From an uncultured Collinsella sp. (GTDB taxonomy: Bacteria; Actinomycetota; Coriobacteriia; Coriobacteriales; Coriobacteriaceae): a stretch of DNA of 25,444 bases. The notes under the pieces are model-generated. The model ran no database searches. It was not told the DNA's origin and saw only the letters and a list, made by a program, of their open reading frames with translations. The stretch spans positions 1 through 25,444 of the forward strand of contig UQKU01000031.1 of assembly GCA_900541675.1 (NCBI GenBank), in the 5' to 3' direction. The position numbers were made by a program, and so were the translations under genes. Shown here piece by piece: positions 22,756 to 25,444 of the stretch (positions within the stretch are counted from its first letter, which is position 1; each line of letters opens with the position of its first letter).

Positions 22756-24159
22756 TTACGCCTCTTCAACGGGATCGACGGACAGGACAATTTCGCTAAC
22801 GCCCAGGTCGAGTGCGTGCTGAATCACCTTTGCCGGCAGCGGGAAGCTTTCCATGACGCTCGGCTTAAATGCACGGACCTTGCCGGAGAACAGCTCCTCG
22901 TCGCTTGCTAGAATGCGCACGCGGGCGGCGTTGACCGGTCGGCGCACGCGGAAGTTGAGCTTGGTGAGCGCCACAGCCGTAATGCGTCCCGGCAGTGCGT
23001 AGCCCGCAATGCCGGCAGGGGAGACCGTGAACTTGCAGCTCGGGTCCGCAGTACTCGCCCCGGCGTCGCCGCCCAACGCCCACGCCGCCGCAGCCGCACC
23101 GGCGCGCTCGGACTCGGTCGTTACGTTGTCGGCCAGGTCGTGCACGTGCAGCACGTTGCCGCAGGCAAAGATGCCCGGCACGCCTGTCTGGAGGCTCTGG
23201 TCCACCACGGCGCCGCGCGTGCGCGGGTCAAGCTCCACGCCTGCGGCAACCGAAAGCTCGTTCTCGGGAATCAGACCTACCGAAAGCAGCAGCGTGTCGC
23301 ACGGAACGATGCGCTCCGTCCCGGCAATGGGCGCCAGGTGCTCGTCGACCTGGCTTACCTCGACGGCCTCCACACGGTCGTGCCCGATCACGCGCGTGAC
23401 GGTGGTGGACAGGTGCAGCGGAATGCCAAAGTCGTCCAGGCAATTCTTGACGTTGCGACGCAGACCGTTGGCGTACGGCATGAGCTCGTACACGCCCTCG
23501 ACGGAAATCCCCTCGAGCGTGCAGCGACGCGCCATGATAAGCCCGATGTCGCCCGAGCCCAAAATGACGGCACGCGAGCCAGGTTTGAGGTTTTCGATAT
23601 TGATGTATCGCTGCGCCAGGCCGGCCGTAAACACGCCGGCGGGACGGCTACCGGGAATCTTGATCTCGCTGCGCGTGCGCTCGCGGCAGCCCATAGCAAG
23701 GACGACCGCTCGCCCGGTGAGCTGCAACATGCCGGCACGGCTCATGAGCGTGACGGTATGGACCGCGGCGGCTCCCGCACCCTCGTCCACGCTCGACGCG
23801 CCCGCGCCCTCGCTCGAATCGATCCCAAGTACCATGCTGTCCAAGAACAGCGTGATTTCGGTCTCGCGCACCTGGTTGATAAAGCGCTGCGCGTACTCGG
23901 GACCGGTGAGCTCCTGCTTAAAGTGTGAAAGGCCAAATCCGGGGTGGATGCACTGGCGCAGGATGCCGCCCAGATGCTGCTCGCGCTCCACGATGGCCAC
24001 GCGTGTGCCGGCCTTGTGCGCGGCAAGCGCGGCCGCCATGCCGGCAGGTCCGCCGCCGATGACGACCACGTCGAAGGCCTGCGTTTGCACGGGCGCTGCA
24101 GCTCCGACCTCTGCGGCTCCGGCTTCCGCGCGTTCGTCGCGCATATCAAGCATCGCCAT
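22756..24159 (-). CDS. NAD(P)/FAD-dependent oxidoreductase (GlpB-like partner, pyridine nucleotide-disulfide oxidoreductase fold)
   Basis: A 467-residue flavoprotein. The FAD Rossmann motif GGGPAGMAAA is at 35-44, the NAD(P) Rossmann motif GSGDIG at 201-206, and the late FAD motif near GIFACGNVLHVHDLADNV. ILRQCIHPGFGL follows the first Rossmann fold and is typical of the partners of GlpA-like proteins with DUF1667 neighbours. The gene starts two bases after the GlpA-like stop and ends just before the DUF1667 gene, so the three form one operon. Two low-complexity stretches are unusual: an Ala/Glu-rich leader before residue 28 and a Gly/Ala/Ser-rich insert at about 114-134 inside the first FAD domain. 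The electron donor is often glycerol-3-phosphate in such operons, but this is inference. Confidence 0.87.
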   Translation of the reverse strand: MAMLDMRDERAEAGAAEVGAAAPVQTQAFDVVVIGGGPAGMAAALAAHKAGTRVAIVEREQHLGGILRQCIHPGFGLSHFKQELTGPEYAQRFINQVRETEITLFLDSMVLGIDSSEGAGASSVDEGAGAAAVHTVTLMSRAGMLQLTGRAVVLAMGCRERTRSEIKIPGSRPAGVFTAGLAQRYINIENLKPGSRAVILGSGDIGLIMARRCTLEGISVEGVYELMPYANGLRRNVKNCLDDFGIPLHLSTTVTRVIGHDRVEAVEVSQVDEHLAPIAGTERIVPCDTLLLSVGLIPENELSVAAGVELDPRTRGAVVDQSLQTGVPGIFACGNVLHVHDLADNVTTESERAGAAAAAWALGGDAGASTADPSCKFTVSPAGIAGYALPGRITAVALTKLNFRVRRPVNAARVRILASDEELFSGKVRAFKPSVMESFPLPAKVIQHALDLGVSEIVLSVDPVEEA

Positions 24160-24160
24160 C

Positions 24161-25378
24161 CTAGCGCACCCCCTTCAGCGGTCCCTCAACCAACCAAGAT
24201 CCGGTATCCTCCAGCAGCACCTCGCTGGGGCCACACCCCAGCTCGCGCGCCAGGATCGCCACCACGCGGCTTTGGCAAAAGCCACTTTGGCACCGACCCA
24301 TGCCGGCGCGGCAGCGGCGCTTGACACCCTCGACTGAAACCGCGCCCGGACGGCGTCGAATCGAGGCTACAATCTCGGCCTCGGGCACCGTCTCGCAGCG
24401 GCAGACGATCTGCCCCCACGCGGGGTCGGACTCAATGAGCTTTTCCTTGCGCGCAAGCGGCGCGCGGTCAAAGTCGTCCGGCGCGCGGCGAATCGGGTCC
24501 CAATCGGCACGTTCGCGCAGGGCTACGCTGGCATCGCGCATCACCTGCTCCATGCGCTCGGCAATGGCCGGCGCGCTCGCCACGCCCGGCGACTGTATGC
24601 CCGACGCCCGGAACAGCCCCGGCACCACGGCCGACTGCCCAATAAAGAAGTCGTTCGTACCCTGAATGACCGGACGCCCGCCGGCAAACGCGCGCACCAC
24701 GCGGCGCGTGTCCAGATCGGGCACCAGCTTGCGCGCGCCGGTCAGGAGCGCGTTGACATCGCCCGCATAGGTCTGCGTGTCGCCCGGCTCGCGCACGGCG
24801 GCGGTCGCGGTAATCACGGTGTTGCCGTGTACGGTACCCGTGACGATAACGCCCTTGGACACCGGCGTGGGAACGGGGTAGAGCGGCATGATCGCACGCG
24901 GTTCCTTGTCCAGCACCACGATGTTGCCCTGGCGCCAGACCATCTGAAACTCCTCGGCACCGGCCATATGCGAGATGTCCGCGGCTCCGTTGCCTGCGGC
25001 GTTGATCAGGTAACGGCAGTGCACGTCTCCAGCGGGCGTTGCCAGCGTAAAGCGTACAGCCCCGTCGGTAGCCTCGCCGCCAGCAACCTCAATCGCTTCC
25101 ACCGGCGCAGACCGCATAAATGTCACGCCGTTGGCGACGGCGTTCTCCAGCGCGGCAATGGCGACCTCAAAGGGATCGACAAAGCCAGTCGAGGGGCACC
25201 ATAGCGCGCACGTGGCCAGGGTACTCGCGCGCGGTTCCAGCTCGTGGATGCGCTCGGGGCCGATAATCGACAGCTCGGGAACGCCGTTGGCTATGCCATT
25301 CTGGCGCAGCTTCTCCAGATGCGTGCGGTCCTCGTCGCTAAACCCCAGCACCATCGAACCGGTGCGGCAAAACAAAAG
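24161..25378 (-). pseudogene. GlpA-like FAD-dependent oxidoreductase lacking its N-terminal FAD domain (5' truncated, with C-terminal [2Fe-2S] domain)
   Basis: The reading frame opens with FCRTGSMVLGF, which in homologues (glycerol-3-phosphate dehydrogenase or L-2-hydroxyglutarate dehydrogenase type) lies about 90-100 residues into the protein. The N-terminal FAD motif GxGxxG is therefore absent. Upstream in frame there are only a few codons and then TAA (25385-25387), so it does not continue. The rest is intact: substrate domain, the AGNGAADISHMAG region, the GRPVIQG and GIQSPGVASAPAIA FAD-contact motifs, and a C-terminal BFD-like [2Fe-2S] domain with CRCE (about 24394-24403) and CRAGMGRCQSGFC. 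The only start near the 5' edge is TTG at 25375. The break coincides with an IS-like sequence edge. It may be a disrupted gene, or a read-through into an IS copy at an assembly end. Confidence 0.65.
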
Positions 25379-25444
25379 GCTCTGTTAGACCAAGGTTGAC
25401 ATAAAAACGATGTCACCGCGAGGCGGTACCCTTCAATTAACGTC
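25379..25444. mobile_element. Probable end of an insertion sequence at the window edge (family not assigned)
   Basis: From 25379 the sequence starts GGCTCTGTTAGACC, unlike the gene it cuts, and is less GC-rich. It holds the inverted repeats TGACAT/ATGTCA (25399-25417) and ACCGC/GCGGT. A GG-starting terminus that interrupts a conserved domain, followed within 66 bases by the end of the window, is what a contig broken at a multi-copy IS looks like. No transposase is in view. Confidence 0.4.

Overview
The window is GC-rich, gene-dense bacterial DNA. Its gene content and protein style suggest an anaerobic gut actinobacterium of the class Coriobacteriia, most like Collinsella. That placement is inferred from the proteins and was not tested by any search.

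Layout. (1) Bases 1-6210 form a selenium and molybdenum block on the plus strand: the C-terminal part of a DMSO-reductase-family molybdoenzyme, selA, selB, a tRNA-Sec gene (selC) in the selB-mobA gap with its own extended -10 and terminator, mobA, and a small Cys-rich protein with a DUF3343 (Se/S-carrier-like) domain. With selA, selB and selC together, only selD is missing from the core selenocysteine machinery. (2) Bases 6210-7900 hold gdhA (NADP-type glutamate dehydrogenase) and its terminator. (3) Bases 8060-11840 hold a two-gene molybdenum hydroxylase operon: an FAD subunit, then a fused [2Fe-2S] plus Mo-cofactor subunit. This layout recalls selenium-dependent molybdenum hydroxylases, which would fit block 1. 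(4) Bases 12240-15990 hold tRNA-Leu(UAG) and the proteostasis cluster tig, clpP, clpX. (5) Bases 16030-20540 hold valS and folC. (6) Bases 20780-25444 lie on the minus strand: an M24 Xaa-Pro peptidase, then a GlpA/GlpB/DUF1667-like redox module. The GlpA-like gene has lost its FAD-binding N-terminus at a junction that looks like the end of an insertion sequence. This junction lies 66 bases before the window ends.

The most unusual content is between the genes. I find at least five families of dispersed or tandem hairpin elements. Several share one design: the core or loop sequence and the spacing are conserved between copies, while the stem sequences differ and still pair. Two copies of one family flank valS in opposite orientation. 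Two copies of another flank the peptidase gene in the same orientation. Four copies of a TTGCGGTG-ended hairpin with a neighbouring G-rich tract lie at gene boundaries, and a three-unit 62-base hairpin array follows the molybdenum hydroxylase. Compensatory change in the stems points to selection on structure, in RNA or in single-stranded DNA, rather than plain sequence copying.

Read together, the coding part supplies Mo cofactor (MobA), selenocysteine insertion (SelA, SelB, selC) and perhaps selenium delivery (DUF3343) to molybdoenzymes inside and beyond the window. The rest is housekeeping.
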